Notes under the pieces: generated by a model
Seen by the model: the letters and a program-made list of their open reading frames with translations, nothing else
Told to the model about the DNA's origin: nothing
Database searches by the model: none
Assembly (NCBI RefSeq): GCF_047495875.1
Contig: NC_092458.1
Location: 106,952,227-107,016,226, forward strand
Direction: 5' to 3'
Source: Pithys albifrons albifrons
Lineage: Eukaryota; Chordata; Aves; Passeriformes; Thamnophilidae
DNA length: 64,000 nucleotides
Position numbers and translations under genes: made by a program
In this document: positions 40,412 to 48,768 of the stretch, piece after piece
How the letters are laid out: each line of letters begins with the position of its first letter
Position numbering within the stretch: position 1 is the first letter of the stretch

Positions 40412-40495
40412 CCTTCTCAAATCTTCGTTCGAGAAGTCTGGCCATACATAGAGTCATCATCATGGCTAGGCTTCGCGAACGAAGATTTGAGAAGG
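40412..40495 (+). repeat. perfect 20-bp hairpin in LINE 3' UTR
   Basis: The 20 bases at 40412-40431 are exactly the reverse complement of 40476-40495. A 44-base loop separates them and contains ATCATCATCATGG. In the LINE sense (minus strand) the hairpin lies just after the ORF end, where a reverse transcriptase could recognise it. Confidence 0.9.
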
Positions 40496-40499
40496 GTAC

Positions 40500-41010
40500 T
40501 ACCCACGCTTGCTGCAAGCGTGCTGGTGGCTAAAAAGGCCAATATGGGATAGGCAGGTCTAGTCACAAAAGGCACAGTGGAATGTCTCCCTAGGTGACAT
40601 TGGCAAAGAACGATTCTTTCTGCGTTGTCTTTTCTCCTCAAGACTGATTCTCCGTGCATTCTCAAAGGAAGCAGCAGCGTCGTGAATAGTGTGTCTCCAT
40701 GAATCCCGATTGGAGGCCAGAGTGGACCATTGGTGGCAGTCAATATGGCCAAGGCTGAGGTGTTGTTTCAGGGAGTCCTTGTACCTCTTCTTCGGGGCTC
40801 CTCTCTTGCGGCAGTTGGTGGCGAGTTCACCATAGAGCACAATCTTCGGAAGGCGGTGATCCTCCATCCTGGAGACGTGCCCTGCCCAGCGCAGCTGCGT
40901 TCTCATCAGCATGGCCTCAATACTGCTGACCCCTGCCTGTTCAAGAACAGACACATTGGTCACGTAATCAGACCAGTGGATGTTTAGGATCGCTACAGGG
41001 CTTTGCAATG
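40500..41010 (-). pseudogene. LINE ORF C-terminus with terminal zinc knuckle (broken)
   Basis: This is the C-terminal part of a non-LTR retrotransposon polyprotein, downstream of the reverse transcriptase. Visible landmarks are SSIEAMLMRTQLRWAGHVSRM (the RWAGHxxRM block of RTE/jockey-like LINEs), LYGELATNCRKRGAPKKRYKD and a basic EEKRQRRK stretch. A Cys/His finger FHCAFCD follows. A TAG interrupts the finger, after which TCLSHIGLFSHQHAC continues in frame to a second stop. The true product would therefore extend past the first stop. The piece is truncated at its 5' side near 40993, where recognisable homology begins at ILNIHW. It is inactive. Confidence 0.8.
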
Positions 41011-41133
41011 TGGGTGAACCCTTCAAGCCTGTGCAATGGATTTTTTAGGTGAGGCACAGCGTGCACAGAACTGGCCCCACCCTTTACTCCTAAGGTTCAT
41101 CTGCCACGGCCTAGCGAGCTTGGATGGTGACAG
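41011..41133 (-). repeat. inverted repeat arm 2 of composite element
   Basis: This is the minus-strand partner of 40285-40402; TTTTTTAGGTGAGGCACAGC and TGCACAGAACTGGCCCCAC are the strongest blocks. Confidence 0.85.
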
Positions 41134-41438
41134 CAAATACCTCAGGACGTAGGTTTGGTTAGAGTATCCTTCTCTTAGATGGATGGCCTTACAGGGCTAA
41201 ACGAGCTCCATCTGCCCGGGTTTGGGGTTGGAGTTGTCCTTCTCCTAGGATGGTTGCCAGACAGGTAGCGAGCCCATCCTGCCCGTGGACACACTTTGTC
41301 TGACCCTTCAGCTGAGACCTGTCTGGCATGGGAGACCCTACCGGCGGCACAAACCACCTCCAGCATAGCTCTCAACCTCATGAGGGCACGCAAGCTTCTC
41401 CCCCGCGACAAGGGGGTGTCCCCGGAGAAGATACATAG
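41134..41438 (+). repeat. tail of composite element, unassigned
   Basis: The tail contains two related ~50-bp stretches (CCTTCTCTTAGATGGATGGCC at about 41168 and CCTTCTCCTAGGATGGTTGCC at about 41239). A G+C-rich, CpG-containing part follows to GTGTCCCCGGAGAAG. I have no family assignment. It ends exactly at the right target-site duplication, without an A-rich tail. Confidence 0.55.
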
Positions 41439-41452
41439 AGTACATTGCTTTG
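41439..41452 (+). repeat. right 14-bp target-site duplication
   Basis: This is an exact copy of 40047-40060 (AGTACATTGCTTTG). Confidence 0.85.
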
Positions 41453-41902
41453 AATACGTCTTTGCAGTCAGGCAGTCACCGGCAATCCTCACACCCTAAC
41501 CTGCAACAATCATATTAATGAAGTTATTATGTGAACTGATAATGTGAGTGCTGTGAGGGTACTGGCAGCGGGGGTAGCTGTGCAGACCCGGAAGGGATCT
41601 CTGCTCGGTGTGTGCCCCTGGACAAGCCCTTGGAAGCGCCAGTGATGCGGGGAAGGGTCCCCGTGAGGGCCGGGACAGGCCGGGCAGGGTACAGCGGGCT
41701 CGGCTTTGCCGAGGCGCCGACAGAGCGATCAGACACAAAGGGTTTGAGCAAATTTCCCCTCTGCATTCAGTAATATAACCACAACTGCTTTAATTGCGCT
41801 CACTGAAGGGCTGATATGCCCGCCCAGCAGCGCCACAGCCGCGGTCTCTGCCGCCGCTCGCCGGCGGGAGGCCGCGGGGCCAACAAGACGCTGGGGGCGC
41901 GG

Positions 41903-41920
41903 AACTACCGCTCCCAGAAG
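41903..41920 (+). promoter_or_regulatory. ZNF143/GFY-like site 1
   Basis: AACTACCGCTCCCAGAAG matches the ACTACNNNTCCCAGNA consensus well. Confidence 0.6.
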
Positions 41921-42030
41921 GCTCCGCGATCGCCCCACTCAACGGACGCATGCGCCTTCCATGCCAATGGGTGGCACTCTACCCGCCCATTGGCTGGCAC
42001 TCGCCGGAACCAGCGGCGCCGCGATGTGCG

Positions 42031-42045
42031 CTGGGAGTTGTAGTT
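42031..42045 (-). promoter_or_regulatory. ZNF143/GFY-like site 2
   Basis: The reverse complement reads AACTACAACTCCCAG, close to the classic ACTACAATTCCCAG element. Confidence 0.65.
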
Positions 42046-42095
42046 TATTCGCCCGGTAAGTAGAACGGTGTGAGCGGGGCGGGCGGGGAGCATGT

Positions 42096-42113
42096 ACTAC
42101 CGTTCCCGGCGAG
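42096..42113 (+). promoter_or_regulatory. ZNF143/GFY-like site 3 (weaker)
   Basis: ACTACCGTTCCCGGCGAG keeps the ACTAC and TTCCC halves but departs from the CAG part. It lies 50 bp before the start codon. Confidence 0.45.
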
Positions 42114-42162
42114 CCCCGCGCAGCACGGAAAAAGCCGTCAGCAGCTGGAGCCGCGGGCAGCC

Positions 42163-42187
42163 ATGGCGGGGCAGATGGCGGTGCTGG
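42163..42187 (+). CDS. HSPA13: HSPA13 coding exon 1
   Basis: Start codon in GCAGCCATGG (good Kozak context). The exon encodes eight residues plus one base of Gly9 and ends at donor GTGAGG. Too short for an ORF search; found by homology to the family N-terminus. Confidence 0.93.
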
Positions 42188-45100
42188 GTGAGGAGTGGGC
42201 TCGGCTGGGCCGGGGCTCGGGGCTTTTTGCGGCTTTAATTGCGGTGTTCCGCCAGCGCTCTCGCGTTTCTCTGCCGGCGGTATCGCCCCGGGCTGCCTCT
42301 CCGGGCTGGCGCGGTCATTTCGTGCTCGTTGTGTTCCGTTGCGTCCAGCTCTGGGCTTCTCGGTACAGGAGGGACGTGGAGCGGGTTCAGCGGAGGTTGG
42401 CAAAATGATTAAGGGATTGGAGCATCTTTCTTACGAGGAAAGGCTGAGGGAACTGCCCCTGTTCAGCCTCGGGAAGAGGCGACGAGAGGGGACCACATCG
42501 ATGTCTGTAGGGACGGGCCAGGCTCCGCTCGGAGTGCCCAGCAGTGGGACAGGAGGCACCGGCAGCGACTGATGCACCGAAGTTTTTTGCTGAACATGGG
42601 GAAGAACTTATTCCAGGTGACCAAGCACTGGAACAGATCACCACGTCCTCTGGGATGACCCTTCCTGAGCAGGGAGGTGGGAGCAGATGACCCATTGTGG
42701 TCCCTTCAAACCCGACCCGGTCTGGGATTCTGTGAAAGCCAAAATGCTCAGAAATGCCGTGGGCAATTCACAGCCCAAACCAAACCAGGGCTTTCTGACC
42801 GGCCTGTTTGAAGCAGAGCTGTGACAGCCCTTCCCTGCTGGAAAAAAAAGAGCCCAGCCATGCCTTGAAATTTAACCTGTTTACTTCTACTCCAAACTTT
42901 GTTGGTGACTTTTTCCCCCCCTCCCCTGAGACATTACTTTATGCCAGACTTTTGGGTTTCCTGCTGTGCCTGATGATTATAAGTAAAATCGAAGCAAAAT
43001 CAATCAAACAGGAAACTACTCTGCACTTAAACGAGTCTAACCCTTGATTTCAAGGGATTAAAGAGATGCTCTTTGGGAGCTGTGGGTGAAACAATGAGTT
43101 AGCATAGTTTTGTGTCTCCTTATCTTCAGACTGAAGTGAAACTGGAGGAGCTGTTTGAATTGAGAGTTCTTTGTTTCACTGTGGTTTTGTGCAGCTCCAT
43201 TAAGTCAGTGTCCTTTTGGGGTCATTGATAAGCACTCCTAGGGTTGTTTAGCCTGGAGAAGAGGAGGCTCAGAGGTCACCTCATCACTGTCTATAACTAC
43301 CTGAAGGGAAGTTCTGGCCAGGTGGGGGCTGGTCTCTTCTCCCAGGCACTCAGCAAAAGGACAAGGGGACACGGGCTCAAGCTCTGCCAGGGGAAATTTA
43401 AGTTGGAGATCAGAAAAAAATTCTTTCCAGAGAGAGTAATCAGGCATTGGAATGGCCTGCCCAGAGAGGGAGTGGATTCCCCATCCCTGGAGGTTTTTAA
43501 GGTGAGATTGGACATGGCACTGACTGCCATGATCTGGTAAAGGGACTGGAGTTGGACCAGGGGTTAGACTTGATGATCTCAGAGGTCTTTTCCAACCCAG
43601 TTGATTCTGTGATTCTAATTAGCTGGTGTTACTGAAATAACTGGCAGAGAGGAAAATAATTACTACAGTGTGGTGATATTTTGGAGTTTGCTGTCTCTCT
43701 TGGGCTTTCTTTTTTAATCAGTTTAGTATTTAGTGCCTGAGATTTTTGACAGCCACTCTCTGTTGAATTAAGAGACCTGAATTTGCTGGCGACCTTTGAA
43801 GAAATTAAAAACTAATTAGGGAGCTAAATAGGCTCCAGTGTGTAAAATAAAACTGGAGGATGTCATTTGTGTCATTACATGTTTGCAGCAGTAAGTGCTC
43901 TAACCCTGTTTTTCCCAACTGTGTGTTTCAGGCTCTGCTGTCCTGGCTCTCCTGTTAGCCAGTTACCTGGCACAGCAGTACCTGCCCATGCCCACACCCA
44001 GAGTCCTTGGCATTGACCTCGGCACAACTTACTGCTCTGTCGGCGTCTTCCTGCCTGGAATAGGGGAGGTGAAGGTCATTGCAGATGAGAACGGGCACAG
44101 CAGCATCCCAAGTGTGGTCTCCTTCACAGACAGAGGTGTGTTTGTGGGATATGATGCCCTGGAACTGGCTGATGCCAATCCTCAGAACACCATATACGAT
44201 GCCAAGAGATTCATTGGGAAAATCTTCACTTCAGAAGAACTGAAAAGTGAAAGCAGCAGGTATCCCTTCAAGGTAAGCAGCCACCATCCTCAGTTCCTGC
44301 AGGCAGTCAGCTGTAGGACACAGACCAGGCTGGGGATGGAGGAACTGAGAGGACTCTCGGCCTTGCCAAGAAGGAATTGGGGATGCTGGTGGGTGAGAGG
44401 CCGGTAATGACCCAGCCATGTACACAGGGAGCACAGAAACCACCTGTGTCCTGGGCTGCATCCAAAGCAGTGTGGGCAGCAGGGGAGGGAGGGGATTCTA
44501 CCCCTCTGCTCTGCTCCGGTGAGACCCCACCTGCAGTGCTGCCTCCAGCTCTGGGGTAGCAGCACAGGAACGTCATGGACCTGCTGGAGCCAGTCCAAAG
44601 GAGATCACTGAGTTGATTAGAGGGATGAAGCACCTTTGCTATGAGGAATGCTGGGAGAATTGGAATTGTTGAGTCTGGGTCAGAGAAGGCTTAAGAGTGG
44701 CCTTCCAGTACCTGAAGGAAGCCTACAAGATGGAAAGGGACTTCTTCCAAGAGCATGCAATGACAGGACAAGGGGGAATGGCTCCAAACTAAAAGAGGGC
44801 AGGTTTACATTAGATATTAGGAAAAAATTCTTTGCTCTAAGGGTGATGAGGCCCTGGCACAGGTTGCCCAGAGTAGTTGTGGATGCCCCAGCCCTGGAAG
44901 TGTTCAAGGCTGGGTTGGATGGAGCTTTAAACAACCTGGTCCAGTGGAAGATGTCCTTGCCTATGGCAGTGAAGTTGAATTAGATGATCTTTAAGGTCCC
45001 TTCCAACCCGATTGACACTTGAAATTTGTGTGGGTCAGACCCTGAGTCATTTGGCTAAATCTGAAATAAAATGAATCCATAGAGGGGAAGGAAAGGGTTA

Positions 45101-48100
45101 TGGAAATCATGTACCTCTGCATGAGAGTGATTTTTCTGAGGACCTTGCTTTTTCCTGAAGGGACATGTGTTTCTGAACCTTCCAACCCCTTCTCTGAAAG
45201 GATTAATTTCAACTTGAAATTCTAACTGTGCTTTGCTGAAACTGCATTTCTCTCCTGAAATCCTAAAAAAATTAAACACAAAGAAAAGTAAAAACAAACC
45301 CAAAAACCCTCTCCAAATGAGAAAGTTTAAAAGTCATATCTTCTCTGTCCCAGTGTATTATTTCCTTTACCACTTTTCTAAGACTTATTTGACCAGAAGC
45401 AGATCTTGAAACCTGCTTTTTTTTAAAAAAAAAAAAGGCACTGCATTAATTGAGTGTGGTGCAGAATTTGCTGAAAAGAGACAAATCTTCAGGTACTGTA
45501 AGTAGTCTTGAAAGACTTACTAATTCTTGAATATTGTTAAGAGAAGCTGTTCCAGTACCAAGCTGTTTGCTTCCTTTCAGAAAGAAGAGCTGGTGGGAAG
45601 CTTTATCAGTAGGGTAACCTAATGATTAAAAAGCCCCAGTTCTGTGTGGGGTTGAAGTTGGTTACACAGTTGCTAGGTCTTAACTTCTTTTAATGTGTCT
45701 TACACTGTGTGTGTGACTTGCTTGGATGTACTAAGTGGCATGTTTGCATAAGTGATCTTGGAAGTGGCAAAAGCACATTTATATTTTTGCAGATTAAAGA
45801 CACTATATGCCAATAAAATCAGGTGAGAGCAAGGTGGGAAAAAGACTTCTCACTTTTGGCATGTGTTGCTTTATCCTTCTAGATTTTCAACAACAATGGA
45901 TCAGCTGAATTTTCTGTGACAACTAATGAAACCTTTCACGTCACTCCAGAGCAGATTGGCTCTCAGCTGCTGCTGCAACTGAAGAGGATGGCAGAAGCCA
46001 ACCTTGGCATGCCCATTTCCAAGGCAGTCATGTCTGTGCCAGCAGAGTTTGATGAAAGGCAACGGAATTCTACCATTAAGGCAGCTAACCTTGCAGGTGA
46101 GGTCTTTGTAATCCATTGTTTGTCTGGGAAACCTTCAGGTGTGTTTCACTGACAGCAAGGTCTTTGGGGAGGATACAGGAACAGTGAGTCAGTGATAGAG
46201 AAGCTTGGAATGGATTCATTGTGAGGAACAGCAGAGAACTCTTGAGTCCTGACAGGTGCAGGTGGGTAATGCATACATAGATGGCTGGAAGAAGTAAGTT
46301 TTACTTTGGGGAAAAGAGACTTTTTGGTAATCTCCAAACAGGGAGACTATATGGGAGAGCACCCTTGGACAATAATTTAAACAGAAATGAAGAGTGTGAA
46401 TTAAGGCTCCTTAGCAAGGTTTGCCTGGAAGAAATGTGTTTGGGCAAACTGTGGTTCATGACTTGATGCTGATGCTGAAGCAATACCACTTTAGGATTAA
46501 ATAAGGAAAGAGTTCATTGGGTATTACTGCTTAGAAAACTACTTCCTTTAGATCTGATATTTTACTTAAGATGAGTCTGGTTAAAAAAAAAAGCCCCAAA
46601 ATAATGGCAAATGTCATTCTGATGTGAGAACTGCAGTTTTCTGAAGTGTAGCTGACTGTTGTTTCTGCTCTTTGTAGGGCTGAAGGTTTTACGAGTAATC
46701 AGTGAGCCCACAGCTGCAGCTATGGCTTATGGACTCCACAAAGTTGATGTGTTTCATGTTCTGGTGGTGGATTTGGGTGGAGGAACTTTGGATGTGTCTC
46801 TATTGAACAAGATGGGAGGGATGTTCTACACACGAGCCATGGCAGGTGAGAAAAATGCTTTCATTTTTAAGAAGTGTAAGAAAAGGTGCACGTGAAGTCC
46901 CCAGGGGCTTTTTAAAACCCATCAGCCATGTCATAAAGTGTTCTCCCAATGCATTTTCTGCTGCTTTTCATGCAGAATTAGGTTTGTGACTGGTTTCAGC
47001 GAGTAAGATCAGAGTCACAGGTTTTGGCTGACTCAAAGGGGTAAGTTGGGGTTTCTTTTTATCCATGGCTGTTAAATTTCATGCCCACTCCAGTAAAAAG
47101 TGGTGATGCATATTACAGTTACTTTGACTGGGCTTTTGCAGGGCTGGGGTTGTTACAAATTTTTCTGTTACCTTTGTCCAAACTGGGAATACTTGGCAAA
47201 TCCTTGGCCAGGGCTGTAGAGTATCCTTGCCTTGTGTTTGGTGCCAGCTCAGTTGAACAGGCTTTGGGAATGCGCATGCTCAGAAGTTCGTGATTCCTGT
47301 TTGCCAGGATGATTCATCACGTGGCACAGAGAAAAGTGGCAGTAATATTTAGTCAGACTGTAGTGAATACATAACTGCCTTTCAGATGACTTGGGCGTAG
47401 GCAGGTCTGAGGTGCAGTGCCAACTGTCTGCCTTGCCTTGGTGAGTAAGTTTTGATGTGAGCTGCTGCTGCTTGGTCCAGTAAGAGTGAAACAGCAAGAC
47501 AGATTGAGCAGCTTAGAATGGACTGGGTTGGAAAAGACCTCTGAGATCATCAAGTTCAACCCTTGGTCCAACTTCAGTACATTTACCAGATCATGGCACT
47601 CAGCGCCACGTCCAATCTCAGTTCAAAAATCTCTAGGGATGGTGAATCCACCACCTCTCTGGGCAGGCCATTCCACTGCCTGATTACTCTCTCTGGAAAG
47701 AATTTTTTTCTGATCTCCAACTTAAATTTCCCCTGGCAGAGCTTGAGCCCGTGTCCCCTTGTCCTATGGCTGAGTGCCTGGGAGAAGAGACCAACCCCAA
47801 CCTGGCTAAAACTTCCCTTCAGGTAGTTCTAAACAGTGATGATGACAGCTTCATTCTGATTTATTGAGACAGCGGTGCACTAAATGAATTCCTGTTTTCA
47901 GTCAAACCAGTGGAAATTATTATCCATTATGCATTCTTGAGAGAACAACTGTTTTTTCTAAGCTTTGTGAGTTCATGCACTGTGCTTATGCTCCTGTGAT
48001 TGTTCTGGCCTTGAGCACCATCTCTCAGTAACAGAAGATGCTGCTCTCTGAAGCTTTGAAGGTGATGTGTCTCATACCTTCTGTTCTGATCTTTCAGGTA

Positions 48101-48768
48101 ACAACAAACTTGGAGGACAGGATTTCAATCAGAGGTTGATGCTGTATTTGTATGATCATATCCGTCAAACATACGGTTCTCTGCCAACACGGAAAGAAGA
48201 GATACATCGCCTCAGACAGGCTGTGGAAGCAGTTAAATTAAATCTGACTGTTCATGAGTCAGCTACACTGAGTGTGGTGCTGACTCTGCCAGAAAACAAG
48301 GTTACAAAAGCACCTCCAAAAAGTCAGGTAAAAACAAACAGTGTGCTGCAAGGCGAGGCTTCACAGAAAACAAAACACCTGAACAGTCTTGGAGATGCTT
48401 CAGAAGTAGAGAAGGACTTTGTTGAAGTTGTGTTTGAAACGGAAATCTCTCGGAAGCTGTTTGAGATGTTAAATGAGGACCTTTTTGAGAAGATTCTTGT
48501 GCCCATTGAACAAGTGTTGCAGGATGGCCACATACTCAAAGAAGAAGTGGATGAAATTGTGTTAGTTGGTGGCTCCACAAGGATTCCCCGAATACGTGAA
48601 GTTATTTGGGATTTCTTTGGAAAGGAACCCAACACCTCTGTAGATCCTGACCTGGCAGTTGTGACAGGTGTAGCCATCCAAGCGGGAATCGTTGCTGGGT
48701 CCTGGCCTCTTCAAGTCAGCGCTATAGAAATCCCTAACAAGAATTTACAGAAGACTAATTTTAACTGA
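42163..48768 (+). CDS. HSPA13: HSPA13 (STCH), Hsp70-family microsomal ATPase, five coding exons
   Basis: The coding exons are 42163-42187, 43932-44272, 45883-46096, 46678-46845 and 48098-48768. All introns are GT-AG, and they join to 1419 nt, that is 472 residues (human about 471). HSPA13 is a truncated Hsp70: it keeps the actin-like ATPase domain but lacks the peptide-binding domain, and it sits in microsomes/ER lumen as a constitutive ATPase. The N-terminus has a hydrophobic segment (about residues 7-22), the signal sequence. Nucleotide-binding motifs are [13 protein letters not shown] (36-48), [12 protein letters not shown] (225-236) and [12 protein letters not shown] (404-415). [15 protein letters not shown] and [11 protein letters not shown] are also family hallmarks. 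A low-conservation lysine-rich loop lies early in exon 5. The start is chosen because it gives the family N-terminus and follows the CpG promoter. All frames are open, so the gene looks functional. Confidence 0.98.
42366..42737 (+). mobile_element. CR1 fragment in HSPA13 intron 1
   Basis: The CR1 block order is kept: GTGGAGCGGGTTCAGCGG (VERVQRR), AAAGGCTGAGGGAACTGC (ERLREL), CAAGCACTGGAACAGATCAC, and the ending GGGATTCTGTGAA. It begins about 180 bp after exon 1, inside the edge of the CpG island. Confidence 0.75.
43239..43617 (+). mobile_element. CR1 3' end in HSPA13 intron 1 (young subfamily)
   Basis: Near-identical to the 3' end of the 37 kb copy. It runs from GGGTTGTTTAGCCTGGAGAAG through [12 protein letters not shown] codons to the tail TTGATTCTGTGATTCTAA. 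It has an open frame of 98 codons from the RT C-terminus, with no independent gene function. Confidence 0.92.
43932..44272 (+). CDS. HSPA13: HSPA13 coding exon 2
   Basis: Begins after CTGTGTGTTTCAG and ends before GTAAGC. It encodes residues 9-122, including the hydrophobic leader and the first phosphate-binding motif ([10 protein letters not shown]). Confidence 0.97.
44498..45012 (+). mobile_element. CR1 3' fragment in HSPA13 intron 2
   Basis: Blocks from TCTGCTCTGCTCCGGTGAGA through TGACAGGACAAGGGGGAATG and AGGTTGCCCAGAGTAG to GATGATCTTTAAGGTCCCTT match the CR1 3' region. They are closer to the 13 kb copy than to the young subfamily. Confidence 0.85.
45883..46096 (+). CDS. HSPA13: HSPA13 coding exon 3
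   Basis: Begins after TTTATCCTTCTAG and ends before GTGAGG. It encodes residues 123 to the first base of 194, including [14 protein letters not shown] and the NLAG junction. Confidence 0.97.
46678..46845 (+). CDS. HSPA13: HSPA13 coding exon 4
   Basis: Begins after CTGCTCTTTGTAG and ends before GTGAGA. It encodes the [11 protein letters not shown] helix and the second phosphate motif [10 protein letters not shown]. Confidence 0.97.
47515..47840 (-). mobile_element. CR1 3' end in HSPA13 intron 4, antisense
   Basis: The reverse complement runs from the ORF2 C-terminus to a GGTCTTTTCCAACCCAGTCCA tail, the same young subfamily as at 43 kb. It is inserted antisense to HSPA13. Confidence 0.9.
48098..48768 (+). 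CDS. HSPA13: HSPA13 coding exon 5 (terminal)
   Basis: Begins after TCTGATCTTTCAG and ends at TGA 48766-48768. It encodes [11 protein letters not shown], the [12 protein letters not shown] helix, a variable Lys/Ser-rich loop, and the adenosine motif VGGSTRIPR. The conserved C-terminus is LQKTNFN. Confidence 0.97.

Larger units (their letters stand above)
40061..41438. mobile_element. composite tRNA-Gln / 5S rRNA / LINE fold-back retroelement
   Basis: This 1378-bp insertion is bounded by a 14-bp direct repeat. In order on the plus strand it has three GGGGGxTGGTCCT repeats (40061-40100) and a tRNA-Gln(CUG)-like sequence (40095-40167). Next come a 5S-rRNA-like segment (40184-40260) and an inverted-repeat arm (about 40285-40402). 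A LINE ORF C-terminus with its 3' UTR follows on the minus strand (about 41000 down to 40405). The second inverted arm is at 41011-41133 and an unassigned tail at 41134-41438. No poly-A tail is seen. The mixed orientation could come from twin priming during retrotransposition or from nested insertion. The family name is unknown to me; an RTE-like avian LINE/SINE pair is one possibility. It lies about 700 bp upstream of the HSPA13 start codon. Confidence 0.75.
41560..42360 (+). promoter_or_regulatory. HSPA13: HSPA13 CpG-island promoter
   Basis: CpG dinucleotides become dense from about 41560 and fall off after exon 1, in contrast to the AT-rich surroundings. There is no TATA box. Visible candidate sites are an NRF1-like ACGCATGCGCC (41946-41956), a CCAAT box (41964-41968) and an ATTGG box (41989-41993). 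GC boxes lie at about 42075-42088. Three ACTAC...TCCC elements of the ZNF143/GFY type lie at 41903-41920, 42031-42045 (minus) and 42096-42113. This is the arrangement of a TATA-less housekeeping promoter. Transcription probably starts between about 42030 and 42150. Confidence 0.85.
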
